From Pseudoalteromonas sp. MEBiC 03607 (GTDB lineage Bacteria > Pseudomonadota > Gammaproteobacteria > Enterobacterales > Alteromonadaceae): a stretch of DNA of 64,000 bases. A program made the translations under genes and the position numbers. Every line of letters begins with the position of its first letter. The stretch's first letter is position 1. The stretch spans positions 940,501-1,004,500 of the forward strand of contig NZ_SRRY01000001.1 of assembly GCF_004792295.1 (NCBI RefSeq). The letters run 5' to 3'. The notes below the pieces were generated by a model, which did no database searches, was not told the DNA's origin, and saw nothing but the letters and a program-made list of their open reading frames with translations. Shown piece by piece: positions 17,682-27,329 of the stretch.

Positions 17682-19307
17682 GTAGGCGTGAAATTTATTT
17701 CGCGCGTGAGATTTTTTTGTACAATTTGCACAAAGAGAAGTGAATGAGAAGAGAATTAGGTAAACCACAAGATTATTTTACTTTCTCTAAAGCGTAACGC
17801 CTTTGTGAGTTAAAGACCTTTTTTTCTAACCACAGAGGTCACAGAGAGCATAGAGGAAGAGAAGGAGAGACCAAACTTTTTTAAATATTGGTTTCTCTGT
17901 GTAGCGCGAAGCGCCTCGGTGCGCTCTGTGGTTCAAATATTGTTTTTACACAATGAGAAGAGAATGAGGTAAACCAAGAACTTACTTAATTTGTGTTCCT
18001 CTAAAGCGAAGCGTCTCATAATCTCGTTGTGATCATTTGTTTTCTCTATGTAGCGCGCAGCGCCTCGGTGTACTCTGTGGTTCAAATATTGTTTTTGCAC
18101 AATGAGAAGTGAATGAGGAAAGAATGAGGAAACCACAAGGTTATTTTCTTTTGAGCGAAGAGAGTTGTAACTAACTGTGAGTTATAGATCTTTTTTCTAA
18201 CCACAGAGGTCACAGAGAGCATAGAGGAAGAGAAGGAGAGACCAAACTTTTTAAATATTGGTTTCTCTATGTAGCGCGAAGCGCCTCGGTGCGCTCTGTG
18301 GTTCAAATATTGTTTAAACGCAATGAAAAGTGAATGAGGAAACCACAAGATTATTTTTTACTTTCTCTAAAGCGAAGCGTCTCATAATCTCGTTGTGATC
18401 ATTTGTTTTCTCTATGCAGCGCGAAGCGCCTCGGTGTTCTCTGTGGTTCAAATATTGTTTTTGCACAATGAGAAGTGAATGAGGAAACCACAAGGTTATT
18501 TTCACTTTCTCTAAAGCGTAACGCCTTTGTGAGTTAAAGACCTTTTTTCTAACCACAGAGGTCACAGAGAGCATAGAGGAAGAGAAGGAGAGACCAAACT
18601 TTTTAAATATTGGTTTCTCTATGTAGCGCGAAGCGCCTCGGTGCGCTCTGTGGTTCAAATATTGTTTAAACACAATGAAAAGTGAATGAGGAAACCACAA
18701 GATTATTTTTTAATTTCTCTAAAGCGTTGCGCCTCTTATTCTCTTTGTGAGTTAAAGATCTTTTTTTTCTGACCACAGAGTCACAGAGAGCATAGAGGAA
18801 GAGAAGGAGAGACCAAACTTTTTAAATATTGGTTTCTCTGTGTAGCGCGAAGCGCCTCGGTGTTCTCTATGGTTCAAATATTGTTTTTACACAATGAGAA
18901 GAAAATGAGGTAAACCAAGAGCTTAGTAATTTGTGTTCCTCTAAAGCGAAGCGTCTCATAATCTCTTTGTGATTATTTGTTTTCTCTGTGTAGCGCGAAG
19001 CGCCTCTGTGTACTCTGTGGTTCAAATATTGTTTTTACACAAAGTGAAGTGAATGAGAAAAGAATGAGGAAACCACAAAATTATTTTCTTTTGAGCGAAG
19101 AGAGTTGTAACTAACTGTGAGTTATAGAACTTTTTATAACCACAGAGGACACAGAGAGCATAGAGGAAGAGAAGGAGAGATCAAACTTTTTAAATATTGG
19201 TTTCTCTATGTAGCGCGAAGCGCCTCGGTGCGCTCTGTGGTTCAAATATTGTTTAAACACAATGAAAAGTGAATAAGGAAACCACAAGATTATTTAGTTT
19301 TCTCTAT
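17682..19307. repeat. 1.6-kb array of alternating type A and type B palindromes
   Basis: Fills the divergent gap between the MBL gene and yjbH. A REP-like GTAGGCGTGAAATTTATTTC starts it. Type A left arms (AACCACAGAGGTCACAGAGA or close variants) occur at about 17829, 18199, 18551, 18772 and 19138. Right arms (GCGCGAAGCGCCTCGGTG type) occur at about 17903, 18055, 18272, 18420, 18627, 18845, 18993 and 19213. Type B units (GAAAAGTGAATGAGG or GAGAAGTGAATGAGG left arms, CTCTAAAGCGAAGCG right arms) sit between them. The usual order is A-left, A-right, B-left, B-right, extra A-right, B. Spacing of A left arms is near 350-370 except for one of 220. I see no credible gene in it. Confidence 0.93.
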
Positions 19308-19423
19308 CATTTAAATTTCATTTTTGTATTAACTTTTTAAACATGAACAACTAACTAATTTAGTTAATTAATGCTATATTGGCGTTAACAAAAAATTCTA
19401 ATAATTCTTCATGGATTCGAGTT

Positions 19424-21511
19424 ATGCTAAAGGCGAACACTTTACTCATTAGCGGGTTAGCAACCCTTTGCGCTCCTGTGCTAGCTTCAGAAAAAATTAA
19501 TAACTATCAATCTTTTACTGGCTATACAGGCCTAATAAATACCCCTAATGCAAATGTAATTGATGTAGGCAATATTGATATTGGTTACAACAACATGCTT
19601 GATCTTAGAGGTAAAGAGTATATTGATGGTCATAACTTCTCTTTTGCTGCAGGTTTATTTGACGGTTTTGAAGTCAGTGGTTTAATTGCTGCCGAATCTA
19701 TGAATGATAATTTATTTCTCGTTAATGAAAAGCAATTGCGAGATGTATCGTTTAACGCTAAATACCAATTACCCTATATACCAAAAGACTGGTTAACTGT
19801 TGCTATTGGTGCAAAAGATATCGGTGGTGCAGCAAATAACTACGAAACTTACTACGCTGTTGCCTCTAAAGAATTGTGGGATTTTAGATTTTCTGCAGGT
19901 TACGCAGTCAGTGATCGTGCTACAGGCCAAATGGATGGCCCTTTTGCTGGTATTGAATGGCAACCATTTGACTGGTTTGCGTTGCAAGCAGAGCATGACG
20001 CTGATGCATTTAATGCAGCCGTAAAAGTCACAGTGCCTAAAAAGTGGTTATACGATATCGGTGAGTTAACATTCACTAGCCGTTTTTATAGTAATACAGA
20101 CTACAGTGAAGAAGACACATCTTGGGGTGTTAACTTCAAAATACCATTATTCACAAAACCTGAGTACGAGGCGATCGAAAGTGCGCCAGAACCAGTGGTA
20201 TCTGAAAGTGATGAACTAGCCTACTTTAAGCTTAACGCTAATAAAGAACCTGTAACTATAAAAGATCCTAACGCACACCGTTATTTCGAAAGCAATAAAG
20301 AAATGACAAGGCAAGCTGCAACGTTAAAGCATGCTTTAGTTAAAGATGGTTTCGAAAGTGTACAAGTGGGCTTTAATAACGATAAGCAAATTGTTGTTAA
20401 GTTTGAAAACTCAACTTTTAATCGTAATGACCTTGATGCAATTGGTTTAGTGCTTGGCCGAATTTCGCAATATGTAAGCAGTGAAGGCATTGAGTTTAAT
20501 GTTTTTATGTCTAAGCAAGATATTCCTCAACTTAGCCTAAAAGGTAACGTAGACGAGTACCGCGAGTTTATTCTTTCGCAAAAGCATCCTGAGGTAGTTG
20601 TTTATCAAGGTGCTATGCCACTACCAAGAGCACTTACTTGGGTTGGTTTAATGAATACTAACTCGCCTTACTTTAAGCCGCGTGTAACTTTTAGCCCTGC
20701 ACTTACGAATGCCTATGCTACTGAATTAGGAGTATATGATTTTTCATTAGCGCTCCGCGCCGATGTAGACATACCTTTATGGCAAGGTGCGGGTATCAAC
20801 CTTGGTGGTCAGGTAAGTGTAGCTAATAGCGACGACTTTGATGAAGATGCAGCATTTAGGTATTACCGTGAAGAATCTGAATTTGATAGAGCGACACTTT
20901 ATCAAACATTCGCATTACCTTACGGCATTTATAACCAAACACAGCTTGGGTATTATAAAGAACGTTTTGATTTTTATGGCATCCAAAACGAAACTACTTG
21001 GCTTAGTCCTGAAGGTCGCCACAAGGTAAGCGCAAATATTGGTTACTTTGACTACCAAGACTACGATGCAAATAGAGATTATCAAACAATAGCCTACCAA
21101 TTTAACTGGGTTGAGCATGATGTTACGTTTCATGCTGAGGTTGGTAAGTTTTGGAATGAAGACTCAGGCATTAAAGTAGAAAGTAGGTTCTGGTTTGGTG
21201 ATAGTTATCTAGCTCTTTATGGCGAAGATACCGATGCAAGAAAAATAGGCTTTGCTTTTAGTATTCCGCTCTCACCACGTAAAGACATGTCAGTAACGCG
21301 TTACGGGCAAGTAAAAGGTACGGAAGCTTGGCGACACTCGATTGGTACACGAATTGGTGAGTCTCAAAATACATTGATTTTTAATCAAGCTTATAAGCCA
21401 GTAAATAGTGTTAGCATCGACCGTAAATATCTGAATCAGGGGCGGTTATCTAAAGCATATTTATATGCTAATTTTAGCCGCTTGAGAGATGTTTACTTAG
21501 AATACAAATAA
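19424..21511 (+). CDS. yjbH: YjbH-like outer-membrane exopolysaccharide protein
   Basis: Start set at ATG 19424 because it gives a clean signal peptide (MLKANTLLISGLATLCAPVL then ASE); the frame can extend to a TTG at 19379. The 695-residue product is close in length to E. coli YjbH (698). It has the family opening SFTGYTGLINTPNANVIDVG, a first beta-barrel region up to about residue 245, a central soluble stretch, and a second barrel region to the C-terminus (LYANFSRLRDVYLEYK). YjbH-type proteins are tied to exopolysaccharide export or surface display; their exact role is unclear. yjbE, F and G are not adjacent here. The 1.6-kb repeat array lies directly upstream, so the promoter must be in the last 110 bases or within the array. 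Confidence 0.87.
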   Translation: MLKANTLLISGLATLCAPVLASEKINNYQSFTGYTGLINTPNANVIDVGNIDIGYNNMLDLRGKEYIDGHNFSFAAGLFDGFEVSGLIAAESMNDNLFLVNEKQLRDVSFNAKYQLPYIPKDWLTVAIGAKDIGGAANNYETYYAVASKELWDFRFSAGYAVSDRATGQMDGPFAGIEWQPFDWFALQAEHDADAFNAAVKVTVPKKWLYDIGELTFTSRFYSNTDYSEEDTSWGVNFKIPLFTKPEYEAIESAPEPVVSESDELAYFKLNANKEPVTIKDPNAHRYFESNKEMTRQAATLKHALVKDGFESVQVGFNNDKQIVVKFENSTFNRNDLDAIGLVLGRISQYVSSEGIEFNVFMSKQDIPQLSLKGNVDEYREFILSQKHPEVVVYQGAMPLPRALTWVGLMNTNSPYFKPRVTFSPALTNAYATELGVYDFSLALRADVDIPLWQGAGINLGGQVSVANSDDFDEDAAFRYYREESEFDRATLYQTFALPYGIYNQTQLGYYKERFDFYGIQNETTWLSPEGRHKVSANIGYFDYQDYDANRDYQTIAYQFNWVEHDVTFHAEVGKFWNEDSGIKVESRFWFGDSYLALYGEDTDARKIGFAFSIPLSPRKDMSVTRYGQVKGTEAWRHSIGTRIGESQNTLIFNQAYKPVNSVSIDRKYLNQGRLSKAYLYANFSRLRDVYLEYK

Positions 21512-21808
21512 TCATTGTTTCTGTTTTAGGAATAAAAAGTTTAAAATCGACAAATTGATTTATTTTTTGTAATTCTAATTGCTGGATTGTAAATATTATC
21601 TATAATTTTTATTGAGCCTTTTTTAGTAAAATAAAGGCTCTTTGTGTAAAATCACAGTTGCAAATGTTGTGATTGTTATTTAACCTATCAGGTAGCAATG
21701 GGAAATTATTAATTATTTTGCTTTCAACTATGGGTTTAGTTGGAGATTTCCCTGTATATCGACCTTATTTGATACGTTTATTTTAAAAAAGGAATAAAAG
21801 GACTCCCT

Positions 21809-23413
21809 ATGTTTACTAACAGAAAAACGCTACTAGCTATGTCTGTAGCATCAGTTTTTGCTCTTTCAGGCTGTTCGAGTGATGACGACAAAAATGAGGT
21901 CGTGCCAGATCCAGTTGTACCACCAGTAACAGAAATCGTTCCACCTGATACAATTGTTACTGAGCAACCAGACAAAATATTTTCAGTAAATGTTATTGAT
22001 GCTACAAACGCTGATGCTCTTGTTGGTGCAATGGTTACTTTCATGGTTGATGGTGAAGCTGCAACAAGCTTAGTGGATCCTAACGGTGAAGAACTTAGCA
22101 TGGTTACTGTTGATGATTCTGGTAACTTTACTTTCCTTCCGAAAGAAGATGCTACAGGCGAAGTAACTGCACAAGTAACTTTTGACGGTTACGTAGGTAA
22201 AAGCTTTGTTGTTGATCTAGACGCTCAAGTTGATGAAGGTTCTAATGACATTCCTCTAAACTTTGCTTTAGTTCCTGCTGACTCTGAAGGTTTAGCTTCA
22301 GCTACAACAGAAGTTGAACTAACAGACGCTACCACGATTGATCCTATCGTTGCTGTTGCTAGTAAAGACGGCGCTAAGTCAGATGTAACAATTCCTGCAG
22401 GCACAACTTTAAAAGACGCAAATGGTGATGCTGTTGCTGGTGGCGCTGTTAAATTAAATGTGTTGGCGGCTGATTCAAGTGTAAGTGGTACTGGTCTTAT
22501 CATTCCTGACGGCTTAAATGAAAACAGCACTACAGAAGTGAAAGAGTCACTTGGCGTAACTAACATCACAATGACTGCTGGTGAGACTAAAGTTAAGCAG
22601 TTTACTCCTGCTATTAATGTATCTGTAACTTTACCTGCTAGCAGTGGTGTAAGTGAAGGCGACATCCTTAACGTATCTTCACACAATGAAGACACTGGTA
22701 TGTGGAAAGATGAGCAATTCAAAGCTACAGTAGGCGCTGCAAATACAGATGGCACTTATCCGGCTAGCTTTATGACTGACCATTTAACATTCTTCTCAAT
22801 GAATCAGAGTGTTCCTGTGTGTAGTGCAGGTGTAACAGTTAAAGTTGTTAGTGGCACCTTACCTGCTCGTGGACTAGCAGTAGTTATGACTTCACCAGAT
22901 GGTTCTATTTCTAGCTACATCAGAAGTACTACTAAACAGGTTCTATCAGGTGCATCGACAGCTCGCTTTGGTATTTCATCTGATGCAGTAGCTAAAGTTC
23001 GTGTATATGATAACGCAGGTAACACTTGGTACGAGCAAGAAAACCAACCAATTTGTGGTGACGTTGAAGTTACACTTAATAATACGGTTGAGACATTCGA
23101 TAGTGCAGTAACTCTTAACGGTGTTTGTGCTGCAGATAATACAGTTAATCCAGATCTTTCTGGCTCTATTGTAACTTATGCAAAAGATGGTAAAGCAGCA
23201 TCATTAGCTCAGGGACAAGGTAATTCAACATTTAGCCTTGCTGGCCTTGAAGCCGGTGGTACCTACAAAGTACGTGCAACAATCCGTGGTGCAAAAGTTG
23301 ATGGTGGTGGTCAATCACAAACATTCACATTTGAGAATGTTCAGAGCACTGACACTCTAACAGGACAAGTTTCTATTGAGTGTGAAGAAAGAGAAGTAAC
23401 AGGTACTAACTAA
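21809..23413 (+). CDS. Large surface lipoprotein with carboxypeptidase-regulatory-like domains
   Basis: A 534-residue secreted protein. The N-terminus MFTNRKTLLAMSVASVFALS ends in the lipobox LSGC (Cys22), followed by SSDDDKN and a Pro/Val-rich linker. Asp at +4 or later does not suggest inner-membrane retention, so outer-membrane anchoring is likely. Residues about 55-140 look like a beta-sandwich regulatory-like domain (VIDATNADALVGAMVTFMVD). A middle region with GVSEGDILNVSSHNEDTGMW and a C-terminal region with two further beta-sandwich-like repeats and paired cysteines follow. No enzyme motif is seen. It lies 297 bases after yjbH on the same strand; no strong promoter was identified in that gap. 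It ends at a clear terminator. Function unknown; a structural or polymer-binding role is a guess. Confidence 0.82.
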   Translation: MFTNRKTLLAMSVASVFALSGCSSDDDKNEVVPDPVVPPVTEIVPPDTIVTEQPDKIFSVNVIDATNADALVGAMVTFMVDGEAATSLVDPNGEELSMVTVDDSGNFTFLPKEDATGEVTAQVTFDGYVGKSFVVDLDAQVDEGSNDIPLNFALVPADSEGLASATTEVELTDATTIDPIVAVASKDGAKSDVTIPAGTTLKDANGDAVAGGAVKLNVLAADSSVSGTGLIIPDGLNENSTTEVKESLGVTNITMTAGETKVKQFTPAINVSVTLPASSGVSEGDILNVSSHNEDTGMWKDEQFKATVGAANTDGTYPASFMTDHLTFFSMNQSVPVCSAGVTVKVVSGTLPARGLAVVMTSPDGSISSYIRSTTKQVLSGASTARFGISSDAVAKVRVYDNAGNTWYEQENQPICGDVEVTLNNTVETFDSAVTLNGVCAADNTVNPDLSGSIVTYAKDGKAASLAQGQGNSTFSLAGLEAGGTYKVRATIRGAKVDGGGQSQTFTFENVQSTDTLTGQVSIECEEREVTGTN

Positions 23414-23446
23414 TTGATTATACTTATTTAAGTATATCTACTTTCC

Positions 23447-23478
23447 AAAACCCCAGCTTTTGCTGGGGTTTTTGTTTT
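23447..23478 (+). terminator. Rho-independent terminator of the lipoprotein gene
   Basis: AAAACCCCAGC, a short T-rich loop, then GCTGGGGTTTTTG and further T residues. It lies 34 bases after the stop. Confidence 0.93.
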
Positions 23479-23618
23479 TATACAGCGCCTAAATACGGTT
23501 AAGAGCAAAATTTAGATTATGTGATTCAGTATATTTTTTCGCTGTATTTGGCATTTTTGAGCCGAAAAGTGCAAGGTTGCTGTAGACATGATATTGATTC
23601 CGCGTACAGATCTTTTTT

Positions 23619-24392
23619 CACAAAGAGAAGTGAGTGAGAAGAGAAAGAGTAAATCCAAAAATACTTTATTTACTTCTATAAGGCTGGGCTTCTGTGAATT
23701 CTATGGTTCAATATGTTTTTAAAAAATTTGCACAAAGAGAAGTGAATGAGAAGAGAATGAGGAAGTGATAATTATGTTTTTTGTTTTCCTCTAAAGCGCA
23801 GCGTCTCTTATCACTCTTTGTGAGTTAAATATCTTTTTTTCTAACCACAGAGGGCACAGAGAGCACAGAGAAAGAGACCAAATCTCTTTGTAAATATTGG
23901 TTTCTCAGTGTAGTGCGAAGCGCCTCGCTGTGCTCTGTGATTCAAATATTGTTTTTACAAGATTTGCACAAAAAGAAGTGAATGAGAAGAGAATGAGGAA
24001 GTGATAATTATGTTTTTTGTTTTCTCTAAAGCGCAGCGCCTCTTATTCTCTTTGTGAGTTAAATATCTTTTTTCTAACCACAGAGGACACAGAGAGCACA
24101 GAGACAGAGAAGGAGAAACCATTATCTCTTTGTTAATATTGGTTTCTCTGTGTAGCGCGAAGCGCCTCTGTGATCTCTGTGGTTCAAATATTGTTTTACA
24201 CAAAGAGAAGTGAATGAGAAGAGAATGAGGTAAACCAATAACTTACTTTATTTGTTTTCCTCTATAGCGCAGCGCCTCTTATTCTCTTTGTGAGTTATAG
24301 ATCTTTTTTCTAACCACAGAGGACACAGAGAGCACAGAGAAAGAGACCAAATCTCTGTGTAAATATTGGTTTCTCTGTGCTCTCTGTGGTTC
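23619..24392. repeat. Mixed type A and type B palindromes
   Basis: Three type B left arms (CACAAAGAGAAGTGAGTG at 23619, then about 23738 and 23967) plus a fourth at about 24199. Type B right arms are near 23792, 24025 and 24262. Type A pairs are near 23845-23945, 24077-24185 and 24315-24392. The last A copy lacks the GCGCGAAGCGC insert in its right arm, so its ends pair directly (CACAGAGGACACAGAG with CTCTGTG). The block occupies the convergent gap between the lipoprotein and the sugar kinase gene. Confidence 0.9.
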
Positions 24393-24462
24393 AAAATGTT
24401 TTGTTGCTTGGGAGTTTAATGTAAGACTTGCCAAGCAAGCGTGACGCCTACGGTTTATATTG

Positions 24463-24486
24463 CGCGATGTAAAATCGCGCCTACGA
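24463..24486. repeat. REP-like palindrome
   Basis: GCGCGATGTAAAATCGCGCC followed by TACG. This is the same core as the elements at 28733-28755, 38965-38987 and 44406-44425. It sits directly before the CTAGCAA array. Confidence 0.75.
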
Positions 24487-24489
24487 TAA

Positions 24490-24559
24490 CTAGCAACTAG
24501 CAACTAGCAACTAGCAACTAGCAACTAGCAACTAGCAACTAGCAACTAGCAACTAGCAA
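24490..24559. repeat. Perfect 7-bp tandem repeat, 10 copies of CTAGCAA
   Basis: Exactly 70 bases of identical CTAGCAA units, ending two bases before the stop codon (24562-24564, minus strand) of the sugar kinase gene. This is a second perfect heptamer array in the window with a different unit but the same period as the one at 7831-7907. Confidence 0.97.
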
Positions 24560-24561
24560 CT

Positions 24562-25641
24562 CTAACCTTTATTTATCTCTAAAATCGCTTTTAAAGTATG
24601 TTCTTTTTCAAGAATATCACGGTAAAGAGCAAACTGATTACGGGCACGCTCTAAGTTATGGTTTGCATGCTTGGTAGCAAAGTAATTATCGCCATCAATA
24701 AAGTCTGTTAAAAAGCGCAGGCCAATCATAAAGGTCATGACCTTTGTGCCTAACCAAAAGCTTTCTTTTTCAGTATCGGTGATCACATCTTTTAAAGGCT
24801 CAACATAACCTTTCACAATCGCTGCAAATATCTCTTCACGCACACGAACATTGCTCAAATTAGTAGAATCTTCTTGCTCTGGTGAGCAGAAGGTACGCAC
24901 CATATCGCCAAAATCAAATAACCAATAACCCGGCATACAGGTGTCTAGGTCAATTACTGCTTTAGCATCGTCAGATTGTGTGCAAAACAGCATGTTGTTA
25001 ATCTTAGTATCATTATGGCAAGGTCTAAGTGGGATCTTACCCTCAAGCTCTTTAAGTTCAGTTACTAAACCTTGTTGTGCTAAACAAAAGTCAATATCGT
25101 CTTGGCAAAGCGCTACTCTGCTTGCTGGGTCTTTTGCTAACACGTTTTTGAACGCGTCAAAACGCATTGCTAAATTATGAAAATCAGGGATCACATGATG
25201 CAACTGATCAGCCTGAAAATCTTGTAAGGCTAAAGCAAATTGTCCAAATGCATTGGCTGCAGTTTGTGCTTGCGATATGGTTGCTACCACATCTTCACTG
25301 TAGCTGCCGCCAATAAATTCGAGTGCGCGCCACACGCCTTGATCACACTCAACTAAAAAGTCATTTTGAATGGTGGGCACATGACGAATAATGTCGAGGT
25401 TATATTCACCATTGTCGTGCTTTACAGTTAAATGCTGTTCAATTAAGCGAGCATTTTCAACAAGTTGTTCAGGATTCGGAAAAACGGTTGTATTTAACTT
25501 TTGAACCACAAGTGCTTGATCATCTGCTTTTAATAGCATGGTGGTATTTATATGGCCATTGCCAATCGGTTTTAGGCTAATATCCACTTTATTTAGGCCA
25601 AAACACTCTGATAAGTGTTCTGCGACAGGGTTAGACTTCAT
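24562..25641 (-). CDS. Aminoglycoside-phosphotransferase-fold kinase, probable sugar 1-kinase
   Basis: With the ATG at 25641 the product has 359 residues, beginning MKSNPVAEHLSECFGLNKVD. Upstream in-frame starts up to 25710 exist but would overlap the next gene by 56 bases, so the start is uncertain. LKPIGNGHINTTMLLKADDQ is the glycine-rich N-lobe loop seen in N-acetylhexosamine 1-kinase (NahK)-like proteins. RPCHNDTKINNMLFC is the catalytic Brenner motif (HxDxxxxN), and VIDLDTCMPGYWLFDFGDMV carries the metal-binding Asp. It lies just after a nucleotidyltransferase gene (14-base gap), a pairing typical of sugar salvage: the kinase makes a sugar 1-phosphate and the partner activates it. The precise sugar is unknown. 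Confidence 0.82.
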   Translation of the reverse strand: MKSNPVAEHLSECFGLNKVDISLKPIGNGHINTTMLLKADDQALVVQKLNTTVFPNPEQLVENARLIEQHLTVKHDNGEYNLDIIRHVPTIQNDFLVECDQGVWRALEFIGGSYSEDVVATISQAQTAANAFGQFALALQDFQADQLHHVIPDFHNLAMRFDAFKNVLAKDPASRVALCQDDIDFCLAQQGLVTELKELEGKIPLRPCHNDTKINNMLFCTQSDDAKAVIDLDTCMPGYWLFDFGDMVRTFCSPEQEDSTNLSNVRVREEIFAAIVKGYVEPLKDVITDTEKESFWLGTKVMTFMIGLRFLTDFIDGDNYFATKHANHNLERARNQFALYRDILEKEHTLKAILEINKG

Positions 25642-25654
25642 AGAAAGTTCACTT

Positions 25655-26569
25655 TTAAAATGCGTTTGAACAGCTGTGGTTGCTGGTTGTTCGTCCATGA
25701 TGTAATTCATAAAGCTTTTTCGAAACCTTTTCTAGCTCTTCTCTGTAAGTGACGCCATACCAGGCTGATTGCGCTTGATAGACCATGACAGATTGTTGAT
25801 TGTTTTTAACAGCAGTTTGGATTTGATCAGGTAAATAATACTCTTTTGTGACACCGTTGTCATTATGTTCTAGGAATTGCGCAAAGCCTATTTCTAACTC
25901 GTTGAATATGTTTGGCGTTACTCCCCAAAAACTCATGGAGCCTAGAGCTTCGGTCGAAATTACTTCGCGCTTACCCTGAGGGTTGTCACCATACAAGGTC
26001 TTATCTTCAAGTTTTATATTTAAATACTCAATCACATTAGTAAGTTGTTGCTGCTCATTCACTTCACAAACACCACGATTTACACCACCTTGTTCAGAAA
26101 GTGTGTTTTTGATTGGAAAACCAACCATGGCCCAATCGTTATTATTTTTAAAGTGTTTAGCCATTATTTCAAAAGAGGATGCCCCATAATAATCATCAGC
26201 AGTGATGACAATAGCGGGGTTCTTTACATAGGGCTTTGCACATAACAGAGCATGCCCAGTTCCCCAAGGCTTAATACGATCTTTCGCTAAATGGCTGTAC
26301 TGCTCAGGTACCATACTAATTTCTTGTTCAACAAGCACAACCTCAAGTGATTTAGGTAAGCGAGGCAGTATGGTTGCTTCAAGTTCGGCGCGGATTTTTT
26401 TATTTATGATGATAACAGCTTGGCTTACACCCGCTTTTATTGCATCACGAATGCTTAATTCCATTATGGTGCAGCCCAACCCTGGGATCTCTGCTATTTG
26501 TTTGTTTCCGCCAAAACGACTACCAAGCCCACCGGCTAATACGATTAAAGTAAGAGAGTATTGTGTCAT
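25655..26569 (-). CDS. Sugar-phosphate nucleotidyltransferase
   Basis: A 304-residue protein with the nucleotidyltransferase start LTLIVLAGGLGSRFGGNKQI (GGxGxRxxxxK, residues 10-23). KDRIKPWGTGHALLCAKPYV binds the nucleotide. VITADDYYG is the metal-binding Asp motif. It resembles UTP- or CTP-using sugar-1-phosphate transferases but is not GalU, which is encoded at 13688-14596. It is first in a two-gene unit with the kinase downstream; no other gene is on its strand nearby. The divergent gap towards dciA is 760 bases and largely repeats. Together the pair would turn a free hexose or hexosamine into an NDP-sugar. Confidence 0.85.
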   Translation of the reverse strand: MTQYSLTLIVLAGGLGSRFGGNKQIAEIPGLGCTIMELSIRDAIKAGVSQAVIIINKKIRAELEATILPRLPKSLEVVLVEQEISMVPEQYSHLAKDRIKPWGTGHALLCAKPYVKNPAIVITADDYYGASSFEIMAKHFKNNNDWAMVGFPIKNTLSEQGGVNRGVCEVNEQQQLTNVIEYLNIKLEDKTLYGDNPQGKREVISTEALGSMSFWGVTPNIFNELEIGFAQFLEHNDNGVTKEYYLPDQIQTAVKNNQQSVMVYQAQSAWYGVTYREELEKVSKKLYELHHGRTTSNHSCSNAF

Positions 26570-26708
26570 TGTGTGAATAAGTTAAAAAATAAAGGAAAAG
26601 AGTACCAGAAACCCCAAAGGAAAAATATTATTGGAGCTAGCAATCGCAAAGAATTATTTTTAAACGATTAAAGAGTTCAAGAAGCTTTAAACGGAATGGG
26701 TGATGCAT

Positions 26709-27104
26709 GTAGGAGGTACTTTAGTGCCGAAAATATTTTTACAATGAGATCTGTGGTTAAACATGTTTTTATACGATGTGCACAATGAGAAAAGAATGAG
26801 AAGAGAAAGAGGTAAACCAAGAACTTATTAAATTTTTACTTCAAAGCGCAGCGCCTCTTACCCTCCTTGTGAGCTAAAGATCTTTTTCTAACCACAGAGG
26901 ACATAGAGAGCACAGAGGAAGAGAAAGCGAGACCATAATCTCTTTGTTGATAGTGGTTTCTCTATGTAGCGCGAAGCGCCTCTATGTACTCTGTGGTTCA
27001 AATATTGTTTTTACACAAAGAGAAAATAATGAGAAGAAAATGAGGGAACCACAAGATCATTATTTTACTTCCTCTAAAGCGCAGCGCCTCTTACCCTCTT
27101 TGTT
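26709..27104. repeat. Type A/B palindromes and REP-like element before dciA
   Basis: GTAGGAGGTACTTTAGTGCC starts the block. A remnant A right arm at 26746 is followed by B (26780-26880), a full A pair (26890-27003) and B (about 27012-27104). From 27141 to 27230 two diffuse REP-like fragments follow (TAGGTCGTGCTTTAGCGCGT). The remaining 100 bases before dciA contain its likely promoter, which I cannot place with confidence. Confidence 0.86.
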
Positions 27105-27329
27105 CGATTAGATGTCTTTGATGTAGGCGTGAAATTTATTTCGAGCTTTCTTGTAGGTCGTGCTTTAGCGCGTCATTGATGAAACGTACGTAATATCTTG
27201 TTGCCATAAATGACGACTTACATTAACAAAATCGCATCTCGCACCTTGTGCCTTAAACCTGATAGCTTCATATTTACGTAGGTGGTATATTCCCTATGTG
27301 GTGATTAACCCCTTTAGGTAGAAGATTTA

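Noticed and set aside
17933..18700. Three overlapping minus-strand open frames with repeated peptides such as FKQYLNHRAHRGASRYIEK
   Set aside because: They are translations of the A/B array. Similarity between them mirrors the DNA repeats, not a protein family.
17682..19307. CRISPR array
   Set aside because: The repeats are long, imperfect palindromes without regular 30-40 base unique spacers, and there are no cas genes.
22225..22755. 176-codon minus-strand frame inside the large lipoprotein gene
   Set aside because: Low-complexity Ser/Thr/Ala translation opposite a clear secreted protein; coding bias only.
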